Source: Ganaspis brasiliensis (taxonomy: Eukaryota > Arthropoda > Insecta > Hymenoptera > Figitidae). From it: DNA of 64,000 nucleotides. Numbering within the stretch: the first letter of the stretch is position 1; every line of letters starts with the position of its first letter. The position numbers and the translations under genes were made by a program. Below, piece by piece: positions 10,437 through 21,299 of this stretch. Location of the stretch: NCBI GenBank assembly GCA_037103525.1, contig JAZKLR010000345.1, positions 62,001-126,000 of the forward strand. The letters run 5' to 3'. The notes under the pieces were generated by a model that worked only from the letters and a program-made list of their open reading frames with translations, was not told the origin of the DNA and did no database searches.

Positions 10437-11928
10437 ACTCTGTTTTACCGACTAGACCAGGGTCGGGCAACTCGCTTGGAAAGAGAAATGTTGGGATAAT
10501 GAGATTTATTGTACATGGACTTTCGCACAATTGAAGGTTATGGAATAATGATCTTTTGGATAAATAAGACTTCCGATAAGTGCGATTTCGGACAAATGCT
10601 ATTTCTGATAAATGCAAGTTTTGACAAATAAGATTTCTGATAAATGCAATTTTGGACAAATTGGATTTTTGATAATTGGAAATGCTGACAAATTAGATTT
10701 CTGTTAAATGCAATTTAGGACAACTAAGAAGTCTCATAAATTCAATTTTTGATAAATTAGATTTATAACAAATTAAAATTTGGATTAATGAGGTTTTTAA
10801 AAGTTGATTTTTTTGACAAATGAGATTTCTGATAAATGCAGTATCAGACAAATGAGACTTCTGATAATAACAATTTTTGAGAATTGCGATTTCTGATACA
10901 TGCAATTTTTGACAAATAAGATTAGTGATAGTTAACATTTTTGACAAGAGATTTCTGAAAAAAAAATATTTCGGATCAATAAGATTTCTGATAAATGCAG
11001 TATCAGACATATGAGATTTCTGATAATTGCAATTTCTGAGAAATGAGATTTCTAATATATGCAATTTTTGATAAATAGGGTTACTGATAATTGACATTTT
11101 TGGAAAATGAGATTCCTGATAATTGCAATTTCTGAGAAATGAGATTTCTTATAAATGCAATTTTCGAAAAATAAAATTACTGATAATTGATATTTTTGAC
11201 AAATTTCTGATAAATAATATTTCGGACAAATGAGATTTCTGTAAAATGCACTTTTCGATAAATGGGTTTTTTGATAATTACAATGTTTGGAAAACTATAT
11301 TTCTTACAAATGCTATTTCGGACAGATGAGATTTCTGTTAAATGCTTTGTCTAATAAATTAGGTTTCTGACAAATGCAATTTCGGACTAATGAGATTTCT
11401 GATAAATACAATTTTTGATAAATTAAATTCGTAATAATTTAATGTTTTTAAGAACGAGATTTCTATTAAATGCTGTTTTGGACAAATAAGATTTTCGATG
11501 AATGAAATTTCGGACATGGGAGATTTCTGATAAATTTAATTTTGAACAAATTTGATTTTTGATAATTGATAATCCTTACAATTGAGATTACTGATAAATT
11601 TAATTTTTAATAATAAAATTCTTGATAATTCAATTTTTTGACAAACGAGATTTCAGATAAATGCTATTTCGGATAAATTAAATTTCTGATAAATATAAAT
11701 TTGGATAAATTAGATTTCTGACAATTTACCTTTTGAACAAATGAGATTTTTGGTTAATGCATTTTTGGAGAAATTAGATTTCTGATCATTTAAATTTCGG
11801 ACAATAGATATTTCTGATAAATGCTTTTTTCGACAAATGAGATTTCTGATTAATGCAATTTTGGATAAATAAAATTCGGTCAAATGGATATTCTGACAAT
11901 AGAGTTTTTGAGAAAATGTGGGCGACCC
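10437..11928. repeat. Foldback right arm
   Basis: This is the reverse complement of the left arm throughout, with scattered substitutions and small indels. Around 11190-11205 it reads straight through the position where the left arm carries the BEL/Pao element. It ends in ATGTGGGCGACCC next to the right AGTATTTG duplication. Confidence 0.88.
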
Positions 11929-11936
11929 AGTATTTG

Positions 11937-12013
11937 TAAATCCTTGCTTCTGTAACGATCACAATAAATGTTGTTAATTTAATTCGCGGTTCCTTGAAGC
12001 ATTTTTCTTATCA
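11937..12013 (+). repeat. Copia 3' LTR, right part
   Basis: It continues the LTR broken at 2845. The last 30 bases (CGCGGTTCCTTGAAGC to TTATCA) match the end of the 5' LTR at 325. The ATTTG duplication follows at 12014. Confidence 0.85.
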
Positions 12014-12018
12014 ATTTG

Positions 12019-13322
12019 CAATTATGTTTCGAAAAAATAAAAAAAGATTTTATAACAATACCAGGTATATTACAATATAAAACGGCAATTATTATTAAAA
12101 AGTTTTCATTTTACACATAATTTGACGAATTTCAAAATGAAGTTTGGAAATCTGCAAAAAATGGGAAATAAGGAAACCACCTTTTACAATTTAAAAATAC
12201 ACATTTTTTTCCCATATTGAAAACTAAATAAGTATTTTTAAAAAACTATTATGAACATTTTTTTACTCAGCCCTGTAAAATGCAAAAAGTAGTTAAAACA
12301 AAAATTGTAAAATGTTTCTGATAGATGCGGCGTCGCGCGGTGTTTATCATTTAATTTCTCGAAAATACAAAAAAGCGTATTATTGAAACTCTGGGTTAAT
12401 GTTAAAAAAAGGCAATCGAATAATAGAGGACGATCAAAACTATAAACACAATGAAATAAAGAAATTTAGTCAAAATATTATATTCTGTCCATAATCATAT
12501 AATAATACACTATTAACATTTTAACATTCACATAAACTATAGTCACGCAATTTTAACAATCAAAATGATTTAAATAAAAATGAAAATAACGCTTCAGGCC
12601 TGAAATTCTAGTTTAACCAATATAAGAATACTTTTTATAAAGAAACAGTTAAATAATTAAGTCAAATGAAAAAATACATAAAATAACAAATACGATGATA
12701 AATTTAGTCATTAGTATATTCAAAATTATTAATCAATTATGAGCATATGAGAATAAACGATCAAATAGATTTATACAATTAAAATAACTTATCCAAAAGT
12801 GACGATGTACTATTCTGAGATTTTAACAACGGCCTCTGTGCTTCTGTCCGTAACAGGATTCTTGGGGATCAGTTAGAAATACCTGCATCTCAGACTCGAG
12901 ACTTTTTAATCATCAGAACATCTTACTCTCCAAACAATTGACTCAAACAGAATTTGGCGTCATAAAAGTAGGAAATTGATATTAAAATCAAAACCAAAAT
13001 AAAACACCACACTACAAAAAGAGTTAAATAACTTATTATAAACTACTTTTGATATGTACACTAAAAAATTCACTTTTAACACTATAAGAAAATTCCAAAC
13101 CTCTAAAACACGTGAATCGTTCTTAGAGTGTGGTGTAAATTTGTTATTATTATCTCAATTCAACAGCTCATAACTGACTAATTAATAGAAATTTAGCTTC
13201 GCTACGAGAATCGTCAATACCCCCGAATCAAAATCTCCCCTCTTACTCGGTTATTACTTATTCAATCTTTTAATCGTAAGAAGGATTCCATCTATAATTT
13301 CTAACACGTATACAAACTAAAG
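12019..13322. other. AT-rich intergenic or intronic DNA
   Basis: No open frame of note. A short stretch at 12830-12920 is more GC-rich and has no recognisable coding pattern. I see no terminal repeats. Confidence 0.5.
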
Positions 13323-13324
13323 TA

Positions 13325-14148
13325 CAGTACTCTCTCACTAAGTGACCGAAAACGGGGCTGTAGGGGAATAAAATGGTTACTTATCGAGAGCCCCCACTCT
13401 CTTTTGCATTATATGTAGATTTTATTTTAAAACAATTGAATGTAAATAAACTCAAAAAGAAATAGTTCGCGGTAAATTTAAAATGACTCAAGAAAATATT
13501 TAAAAAATGTTTAGATATTTTTGTTTACTAAAAATTAAGAGTATAAGGAAAAATAAAATTAAGGAGGGTCACTTGTCAACTTTTAACCCTTTCATATTGG
13601 TAATGTTTTTTAATATATAGTTTAGAGATCTAAAATTATCGTATCATAAAAAAATAGGAATATAATTTTGACCAGCTTAGCATCTGTATTCTTAAGAAAA
13701 TTGTAATGTTTGAAATTTTAACTCCTTCCACAATTTTTTATAGGCTTCTTTTAGAGAAAGAGAATTATTATCACTGAAACTCATAAATTTCGATGGGTTA
13801 AAATTTTTATTATTGACTCGTCCACGAAGACTACATATAAAATAATAAATTTAGTTAAAAATTGATAAACGATAAATTTTATCTTTTATTTTAAAATTCA
13901 AATTTTTTATTGTCTACAATTATTAATTCTTTGCAAAAGAATCTTTATCAAGTTTACTCTTAGGTTTGTTTACGTCTATTTTTCGTTATTTAATTATCTG
14001 TCATTTTTCTAACACTTGAAGTTGCTAATTTAAACTTAACTTTCATTTTATCGCGTTTGCTATAGTGGGGAACAAATAATGTGTGTGTAAAAATATGTGT
14101 GAAGGGGAACGGCTACTTACTGAGCGGGCACTTAGTGAGAGAGTACTG
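13325..14148. mobile_element. CAGT-ended miniature inverted-repeat element (pogo-like)
   Basis: Inverted ends CAGTACTCTCTCACTAAGTG (20 bp, exact) at 13325 and 14129-14148 are flanked on both sides by TA (13323-13324, 14149-14150). CAGT termini plus a TA duplication are typical of pogo/Tigger relatives in the Tc1/mariner superfamily. The 824-bp body has no transposase and is AT-rich, so this is a non-autonomous copy. Confidence 0.85.
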
Positions 14149-14354
14149 TATCTATAAAAATAACATTTTACATGACTAGGTATCCCTTCACTATTTTGCT
14201 CATATTTTTTGTAGTGATGTAGTGTATCTATCTCAAGAAAGGCTTAGGTGTCCGGGGCTACCCGACTTTCCCCTAACTGAAGATTACTTGACTGTGCTCT
14301 ATTCGTAGCCGTCGTGCTCTCCCAGGTAAGCTTCTGTAATAACTGTATGTGCCT

Positions 14355-15345
14355 TTTTAGGGTTCCGTACATGAACTGTGAAAACGAAACCCTTTCGGCC
14401 ATCCGTCGCTCAAAAACATTTTTAGGACATCATGACTCCTTTGTTTTTTCTGACTAATTCACAGTCAACAATTACACCCTTTTTGATTAGTCACCTTTTA
14501 GGGTTCTGCACACCTTCGGTGTTCGGCGGAACCCTTATAGCAAGACTCTTGCGTCCGTATTAGCCAAAAACCATTTCCCCTCTCTCTAGCGGCTAAACTA
14601 TTAGACTTAGAAGGCTGAAATTTGGTTCACATATGTACTTTTGCGTGTAGATTACAGAAAAATATAGCGAACATGATTAAAGGTGATGTTCATAGCGTTG
14701 TCAATAAAAAAACAAGATTTTTGCAAAAAAATGCATTAAAATTACTAGTTACCCCCCACCCCTTATCTTCCTAACTATTGACTTAGAGGTTTGAAACTTG
14801 GTATGCCTAGGTATTTTTTATGTGTAGATTATAGGAAAAATATAGAGAACGTTGATGGATTTATTTTTCAAAAGTTATTGATGAAGATTTGAAAAATGAC
14901 AGAACATTCCTATGCTAGATTTCAACCTATTTATCCTGGAAGGTTGGAAATTGGCAAAAATGTGTAATTTTATGCAGAAATTTTTATAAAACCATAAAAA
15001 TTGTGGTTTAAATCTGCTATCATGGCATTTTTTTCCTTTCAAACAACTACACTATTTCACAGTTTCAGATTATTTTTTTGTACAAAATGTTAATTTTATG
15101 TTTAAGTTACTTTGAATGTTTAAAAATAAAAAAAATTAAAGGAAAAAGAATTGTTCTTCATTAAAATTAAAAATTATATACAAAGACTCAATCTATTTGC
15201 TTGGAAATTTTTAATCTTATAAAAATACTTAAAAATTGAAAATTTTCCAAAAAATAAGTTTTTTCTTTAATACATTTTTTAAGTTCGTGTATGGAACCCT
15301 CGGTGCGCGAGTTCGACTCACACTTTCCCGGTTTTTCTCTGATGT
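14355..15345. repeat. Repeat with AGGGTTCCG-type hairpins
   Basis: 'agggttccgtac' at 14359 pairs with 'gaaaccct' about 25 bp later. A strong hairpin at 14499-14535 has the stem GGGTTCTGCACACC, a TTCG loop and its near complement. Near 15292 'ggaaccctcggtgcgcgagt' reads as the complement of the same kind of end. Very similar strings (GGGTTCCGTAC joined to a GCGCGAG stretch) occur as dispersed repeats in other insect genomes; I recall this only in general terms. It is probably a non-autonomous transposon, boundaries uncertain. Confidence 0.45.
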
Positions 15346-15879
15346 AGTCGGTTCTCCGACTATTTCGTTAATTTTCGAGTCAATGTTCAGTGCGCGTAAC
15401 CGTTGTAATATGTCAGTGTCATGTTTCAGGCTAATTAACCTTTGTGAATTTTATAGTGTTGATCTCTTAAAATAAATATGTAAATTTGTATTGCAATTTA
15501 GAAATCGTGATTTTGTTGCTGCTCCATATCCCTCCACTCTCCGGAAATACTGGTGTTAATCGTGACTTATTAATTTGATTTGATTTAAATAAATTGTGTA
15601 GATTTATTAGTTTAATTAGTCTATTATTTTTATAATTTTATTTAGTTATTTGACGTTAAAATAACTTGACGCTAGTGTATTATTTATTTATTTTAGTTTT
15701 AAAATTAAATTGGAAATTCAACAATAAACATAACCCTGCTAAAAAAATCCGATAAGAAACAGATAGAATCCGGAAAGACACCAGATAAAACCCAGTTCGG
15801 GTTCTAGTTGGTTGTATCCGGTTTTTATTCGGAAACTATTTAAAATCTACGGATCCAATAAGGTTGAAGTCGGGTTTTA

Positions 15880-16640
15880 TCCGGGTTATGAAATTAAAAT
15901 AAAAATAAGTGGTGACATTCTGTACGGTTCTACACGGGTTTAATCCGGAATATATATAAAAATATAACACAAATGTCGTTTTTGATGTGGATTCTATCCT
16001 GGTTTTATCTGACAGTCAAAACAAGTATAACTTCTACCCGTTTTTATTCGGGTCTTACCCGCCAGGAAAATAAAATTTAAAAATTTCAATCAGCTTACTA
16101 TACGGAAGCTACACGGTTTCAATCCAGACGTGATAATCTTGGCGTCTATCCGGTTCAATCCGGGTTTTATATGACAAAAGTGGAACTGGTTAGAATGTGG
16201 GTTTTATCCGGGATTTATGTAGTTGTCAATACAAGAACAGTTTCTACCAGGTTTTATTCGGATTCTACCCGTCAAGAAAATAAAATTAAAAAATGTCAAT
16301 CAGCTTACTATACGGAAGTTACACGGTTTCAATCCGGAAGTGATAGTGTTGGCGCCTATCCGGTTCAATCCGGGTTTTATATGACAAAAGTCAAACCGGT
16401 TGAAAAGTGGGTTTTATCCGGGATTTATGTGGTTGTCAACACAGAAATAGTTTCAACCCGGTTTTATTCGGGTTTTACTCGTCCAGAAAATAAAATTAAA
16501 AAATGTCAATCAGCTTACTATACGGAAGCTACACGGTTTCAATCCGGAAGTAATAGTGTTGAAGTCTATCCGGTTTAATCCGGGTTTTATATGACAGTAG
16601 TAGAACTGGTTGGAAAGTGGGTTTCATCCGGGATTCATAA
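15880..16640. repeat. Tandem repeat, 210-bp period
   Basis: The string 'cagcttactatacggaag' recurs at 16091, 16301 and 16511, exactly 210 bp apart, and the intervening sequence is well conserved. A more diverged unit precedes. Because 210 is divisible by three, one frame stays open over two units (16171-16578), but it has no codon or domain features of a gene. Confidence 0.85.
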
Positions 16641-17475
16641 ACTCATTATGATTAATAAAGAATATGAACAGAAAAATATGAAAGTTTATTTTGGAATTAA
16701 AAAAAAAGAATAAATAAAGCATAGAAAAATTGTTAATTAAAAATTGTTAAGAAAATAAAAAAATGTTAATCATTTAAAATTAAGGCTAGTATTAATATTA
16801 TTAAATTTAGATTCTAATTTAAAAATATAATTTATTTCAATTTAACTTTTATAAAACGTTATTGTTTTTAAATAATATATATTTTAAATAATAAAAATAT
16901 GCCCAGAAAAAAACTAGTAATTGCTTTAAAACTTTAAAATTTTTAAATAAAAAATAAATATAAGATGTAAAAAATTTAAAGCTCAATTAAAAAATTAAAA
17001 ATTGTAATTAAGTACCTTTAAAAAATTTTAATTTTAAAAATAATATTAGATTTGGGTTTAGAAATACTTTTTAGAAATACTATTGCTTTTAAAAAAATTT
17101 ATTAAAAAATAAACAGAAAAAATTAAAATGTTGAAAGCAAACTTAAGTTTTTACTGTTCTTATACTTGTTGTTTTGAATTATTTTTCTTTTGAAAAAAAA
17201 ATATTTTCTTTGATGAGCTAAATCAGAATAAATGAATATTTGTCGTTATGGTTTGAAATTAATATTATTTTAATTACAATAAAAAGTTTAAATTTATTTA
17301 GCAATTATTTTAATTAAAACAGATTTTCTTATTTAAAAAAAAACTTTAATTTTTCTGTACATATATTAATATCCTGAATAATTTATTCTTTGTAAAAATA
17401 ATAGCTTTACAAAAGAGATAAATTAAGATAAATGATTATGTAATTAGTATCCAAGTTTAATGTTATTTTTAATAT
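16641..17475. other. Very AT-rich filler
   Basis: Mostly A and T runs with no open frame or repeat end that I can support. It resembles 21300-22350 in composition; both may belong to the body of the 15735-23267 unit. Confidence 0.4.
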
Positions 17476-18533
17476 AATTCTGCCGTACTAAGGAAAAACT
17501 TAGGCAAGCGCCATTTCGGTCAAACTGAGAAAATCAAGAAAAACTGTTTGCATTGAGAACCCTAATATAGACTAAAAAATTGTTCAATTTAACTTCACAT
17601 ACTGTATAAAATAATAATGTACTATTTAATTATGAAATCAAAAGTTCATTGTTTAAACAAATTATATGAAAAAATGGATATGCGAGTTTTACTTAATGCA
17701 AATACGAAGGAATAAGTTAGGCAAAGTCGTTTGCGTAGTTTCTGCCAAATAGGTAGGCGAGCGCGGACCCCTGATCGGATGGAAAAACTTAGGCAAACGC
17801 CAATGACGTGAGTGACGTCACATTCTGTGTATTGCTGAATGTCGTTTGCGTAGTCCGCTCGACTCACTTTTTGATGGAAGAACTTAGGCAAACGCCATGT
17901 GTTTAGAAGCATGGCGTTTGCGTAGTTTTTATTTCGTAAGCAGCGCTTAGCTTCGACCACGTTTTCGATAGGGTAAAAGTATCAATTACTGCGAATGCAC
18001 CAATTACTGCGATTTAGAATAAAAATGATTATTTGGCATTTTTTTCAGAAAGACAATTAATCAGAATTATGTGTAAATTTAACGCGTAATCTATTTTTTA
18101 TTTTAATAAAATAATTTACCATTTAATAAATATTTTTATCGATTTTATAATTATTTGAAAAATGTATGTTAGAAAAACTGCTAATTTTACTTCCAAGGTT
18201 TATTAACATGTCATGAACGCGTTCTCTAAAATTCATTATATTGTTGGTTTTAAAGATTAATTATTGATTGTAATTGTATTTCTTAAAAGGAAAATGTTTA
18301 AATTTTCTAAATATTCGTGAGGAAACACAAAAAATAAATATTTTCAAGACTTTTTTACCAAAGTAGCATTTGGGACATGATCTTTACTCTTTGAACCAAC
18401 TACTACGATTTGTGAATAGTGTCTAACATAACCTCCCAAAGTTCACTGAAATGACAGTCTCGCGTGTATAGCCTAAGGTATATGTTAAGTTAATAATCTT
18501 AAACAAATAAATTTAAAAGTTAATTTATGTGCA

Positions 18534-19124
18534 ATGGGAAAGCGAAATAAAAAAGTGAGAGTAAAGAAGGTGGAGAAAAAGAAACCAAAGACACGTAGAA
18601 TGCAATATACCAAAGAAAGTGTAAAGTTAGCTCTAGAAGAGGTTAAGACTGGCAAATCGGTGGCTTATGTTTCTAAAAAATACAGCATACCAGATTCTAC
18701 AATAAGGGCGAAAAAGTGCAATAAATATTCTGATAAGAAACCTGGATCTGCAACAATATTAAGTTTTGAAGAAGAAAATGAAATTGTTCAGTGGATTTTC
18801 CACTGTTCCAAACGTGGATTTCCTATTGGAAAATCTCAATTACTTGAAAGTGTTCAAGTCATTTGTAAAAAACTCAACAAAACAAATCCATTTACCAATG
18901 ATAAGCCAGGTAGAAGATGGTATGAGTCGTTTTTGAAGCGTCATCCAGAAATATCACTAAGGATTTCAGAAAATGTTTGTTTAAATAGAGCAAAAGTGAC
19001 TGAGGAAAATTTGCGGAACTGGATTTCTGAATTGTCGGAATATTTTAAATCTAATAATTTATTAAATATAGAACCAGCACGAGTATTTAACGCTGATGAA
19101 ACAGGTAATATTAATTACGATTAA
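18534..19124 (+). pseudogene. Pogo-like transposase, N-terminal DNA-binding exon
   Basis: The 196-residue frame begins with a very basic segment. It continues with a psq-type helix-turn-helix ('YTKESVKLALEEVKTGKSVAYVSKKYSIPDSTI', residues 25-57) and a CENP-B-type DNA-binding domain ('LSFEEENEIVQWI' about residue 77 to 'WYESFLKRHPEISLR' about residue 143). It ends at 'FNADETG', the strand with the first catalytic Asp of the DDE domain. Codon-level continuity then stops at 'gatgaaacag|gtaata', which looks like a splice donor. The protein would bind the element's ends; cleavage is impossible without the rest of the DDE domain. Confidence 0.88.
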
Positions 19125-19311
19125 TAGTAATTTGCTTTCTAACGTAACCTCAAATTGTTCATCAAAGCTTTATTTCTCTTGCAAATTTCAATTTTTTTGT
19201 ATGTAAAATAATTAATTCCTATAAAATATTTTATTTTTGAATTAAATTGAATTGAACAACATTTTGTCCGTGCAATATTAGACAAATAAACAATTTAATA
19301 ATTAGTTAACA

Positions 19312-19482
19312 ACAAATAGTAACTTTTACATATTGAAAGTGAAAGATGAAAAAAAAAAAATGAAAGATTTAGAGCAAAAAAAGAAGGCAAGAGAAGAATT
19401 TCTTTTTAAAAAACAAGAAGCTGTCAAAATAAAGGAGCAGATTGAACAACTCCAAAAAAGGCAAAACGAATTGGAAGAATAA
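19312..19482 (+). pseudogene. Pogo-like transposase, C-terminal tail
   Basis: A short + strand frame ends at TAA 19480-19482 and encodes a Lys/Glu-rich segment ('KKKAREEFLFKKQEAVKIKE') with coiled-coil character. Such charged helical tails end Tigger/jerky-type transposases. It lies where the last exon of the truncated gene at 18534 should be. Too short for standard gene finding; assignment rests on composition and position. Confidence 0.55.
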
Positions 19483-20405
19483 ACAAAAATTTGTCTGTAA
19501 AATTTGTTCTTTAAAGTTCTTTAAATAAAATATGTTCATGTGTCTTAGTATCATTTATAATTTATAAGAATTATTTTATTCAGGTATTGTATCTTAATTT
19601 TAATTCCATTAAAATAGAATCGTAGTAATACAGGCACAGTAATTGGGTCATTCGTAGTAATTGGTGCGATTGGTTCGCAGTAATTAAAGCAAAGTCGTTA
19701 ATACCAGCATGGAGTATTTTTTGTAAATTCGCAATTTTTAAGAATACGCTTGTCTCCTTCAAAAATTTAAAATATAGTTTTCGATTCAGTAGATACCAAT
19801 GGTGCTTTAAGAATAAGAGTAAAATCATTTTTTTATTCAGACGATATTCTGTTTATCTTAAAAGTTGGTCTGGGATTCCAATTCACAGTAATTGGTACCT
19901 TTACCCTACAAATAACAACTTTGCCTAAGTTTTTCCTTCTGATCTTATACCCGAGCTCGAAGCCTCGTACGATTTTTGGACTACGCAAAGAACTTTGCTT
20001 AAGTTTTTATCAAGTATTCTTTCATTTTCTAGAGTTTCTAAGATTTTTAATATTAATTTTTTACAACAAATAATTTTAAAAAATGATTTAAACTATAACT
20101 AATAGATGCAGTTTTTTTCAACGAATCCATTGATACCAAAAACTCATTTTTCGTCCAAATGGCGTTTGCCTAAGTTTTTCCTTAGTACGGCAGAATTAAT
20201 TGCATTTATTCTGAAAAGTTCTATTGTTTCTTTTTTAAAATTTAAATTAACCATTTTTCCATGCTTTATTTATTTATTTTTATTTTCAAAATAAACTTTC
20301 ATATTTTTTTATAACTCGTAATTATTCGTTTTACAGACAGTTGATGTATATAAAGGCCAAATCTAAGTAATTGATTATTTGCAATTCTGATTCAAGTTTA
20401 TATTA

Positions 20406-21297
20406 GGGGAGTGGGCCCCAAGATGGACAGGGCCCCAAGATGGACATTTCGTATAAAATTGTTGTTTAAGGTGACAGCGCCTTATGCTTTCTGTCATTTT
20501 TGTTGTTTGTATAGACGAACATTTTGATGCACATTTGAAGAAAAAAAACCAGCTGGTTTTTCTTCTACACATACCACGTAATTTTGTGTCTAAAAAAGTT
20601 TTGTAACAGTTTTTTCTCAACTTAGTAAAGTTATTTCAATTTATGATTTAGAATGAGTACTTAACGTTATAACATTCTTTATTTATCGTATAATAATATC
20701 CTAAAATGATTTTACTAATTCATATATATATTTATACTGGGGATTAAAAAATGGTGTCATGTACCCTAAGATGGACAGGCCTCAAATCTCAATGTATTTA
20801 TTTGCATATTTTCGATTTTACACTTTTTTCAATAATTTTTTGAGCCAATTAATTAAAATTTTTTATTTTTCACCATAAAATGTTATGTTATCGTTAGAGA
20901 AAATGATATATCGATATTTTTCGATATTTTATTACTTTTTACTGTTAAGCTATTAAATTGAAGGTTTTAGAAATGTTATTTCTTGATAAATTCCTTAAAA
21001 TGATTAAAAATTAGTTTAAGAATTGTTACACAATGTGCTGTTTTTATTTACTACAATTTTCAGAGACTTTTAAGAAGGTGTCCATCTTGGGGCCACTTTT
21101 TTTTAGACCCAAAATTTTGCCAATTAGAAAAAATGCTTTAAAAAGTGTTTATGTTCAAAATAAAATTTTATCCCTGTGGCCATAAGTTACCTTATAAATT
21201 GTACTTTCATCCGCTATAAAACATTTTAATATGTTTTCTTCGGTTTGGATTCTACAGCAATAAATCGAAAGGATGTCCAACTTGGGGCCCTCTCCCC
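20406..21297. mobile_element. GGGGAG-ended TA-type miniature element, copy 1
   Basis: The ends GGGGAGTGGGCCCCAAGATG and complement 'cttggggccctctcccc' are flanked by TA (20404-20405, 21298-21299). The motif 'ccaagatggac' repeats just inside the left end. The 892-bp body has no gene. This intact copy lets the second, disrupted copy (52227-56381) be read; its TTAA at 20661-20664 is where that copy was opened. Confidence 0.88.
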
Positions 21298-21299
21298 TA

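Larger units (their letters stand above)
2846..11928. mobile_element. Foldback-type element with long tandem-repeat arms, split by a BEL/Pao insertion
   Basis: The terminal inverted repeats are GGGTCGCCCACAT (2846) and its complement (ending 11928). An exact 8-bp duplication AGTATTTG flanks it (2838-2845 and 11929-11936), lying inside the Copia 3' LTR. Once the nested BEL/Pao element is set aside, the element is a nearly continuous hairpin. The left arm (2846-3583 plus 9728-10406) pairs with the right arm (10437-11928) around a 30-nt loop (10407-10436). The arms are made of degenerate 16-bp units alternating 'atttatcagaaatctc' and 'atttgtccgaaattgc'. No transposase is present, so it was mobilised in trans. 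The 8-bp duplication fits hAT or P-like transposases; the family is unknown to me. Confidence 0.88.
266..12013 (+). mobile_element. Decayed Ty1/Copia LTR retrotransposon, interrupted by nested elements
   Basis: The element is bounded by LTRs that start TGYAAGACATT and end TATCA, and is flanked by an exact 5-bp duplication ATTTG (261-265 and 12014-12018). The internal part (326-2724) is only about 2.4 kb, roughly half the usual length. It holds pieces in Copia order: gag, protease, pre-integrase, a fragment of reverse transcriptase, and RNase H. Most of integrase and most of reverse transcriptase are missing. A polypurine tract (TTGAGGCGGAG, 2714-2724) precedes the 3' LTR. That LTR is split by a 9-kb insertion (2846-11928). 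The copy is dead and older than its insertions. Confidence 0.9.
17971..19906 (+). mobile_element. Pogo/Tigger-like DNA transposon with deleted catalytic core
   Basis: The ends GGGTAAAAGTATCAATTACTG and the complement of 'cagtaattggtacctttaccc' form imperfect inverted repeats flanked by TA (17969-17970, 19907-19908). Sub-terminal 'agtaatt' motifs recur near 17993, 18004, 19638, 19657, 19679 and 19887. The element carries the first part and the last exon of a CENP-B/pogo-type transposase but only about 230 bp between them, so most of the DDE domain is gone. At 1.94 kb it is a non-autonomous derivative that probably moved with help from a full copy. Confidence 0.85.
17480..20193. mobile_element. 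CTGCC-ended element with AATT duplication, carrying a pogo-like insertion
   Basis: The inverted ends CTGCCGTACTAAGGAAAAAC (17480) and complement (20174-20193) extend to about 36 bp and are flanked by AATT (17476-17479, 20194-20197). Internally the sub-end motif 'acttaggcaaacgcc' recurs in both orientations (near 17788, 17883, 17918, 20160). The segment 20100-20160 is the reverse complement of 27896-27950, so a second copy of the same family lies at 27857-28462. No transposase of its own is visible. Confidence 0.8.

Noticed and set aside
16171..16578. 135-codon frame made of two 70-residue repeats
   Set aside because: The 210-bp repeat is a multiple of three, so the frame stays open by chance; there is no domain, no start context and no splice support.
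17646..17960. 104-codon minus-strand frame
   Set aside because: It runs through the sub-end repeats of the CTGCC-ended element; no recognisable protein feature.
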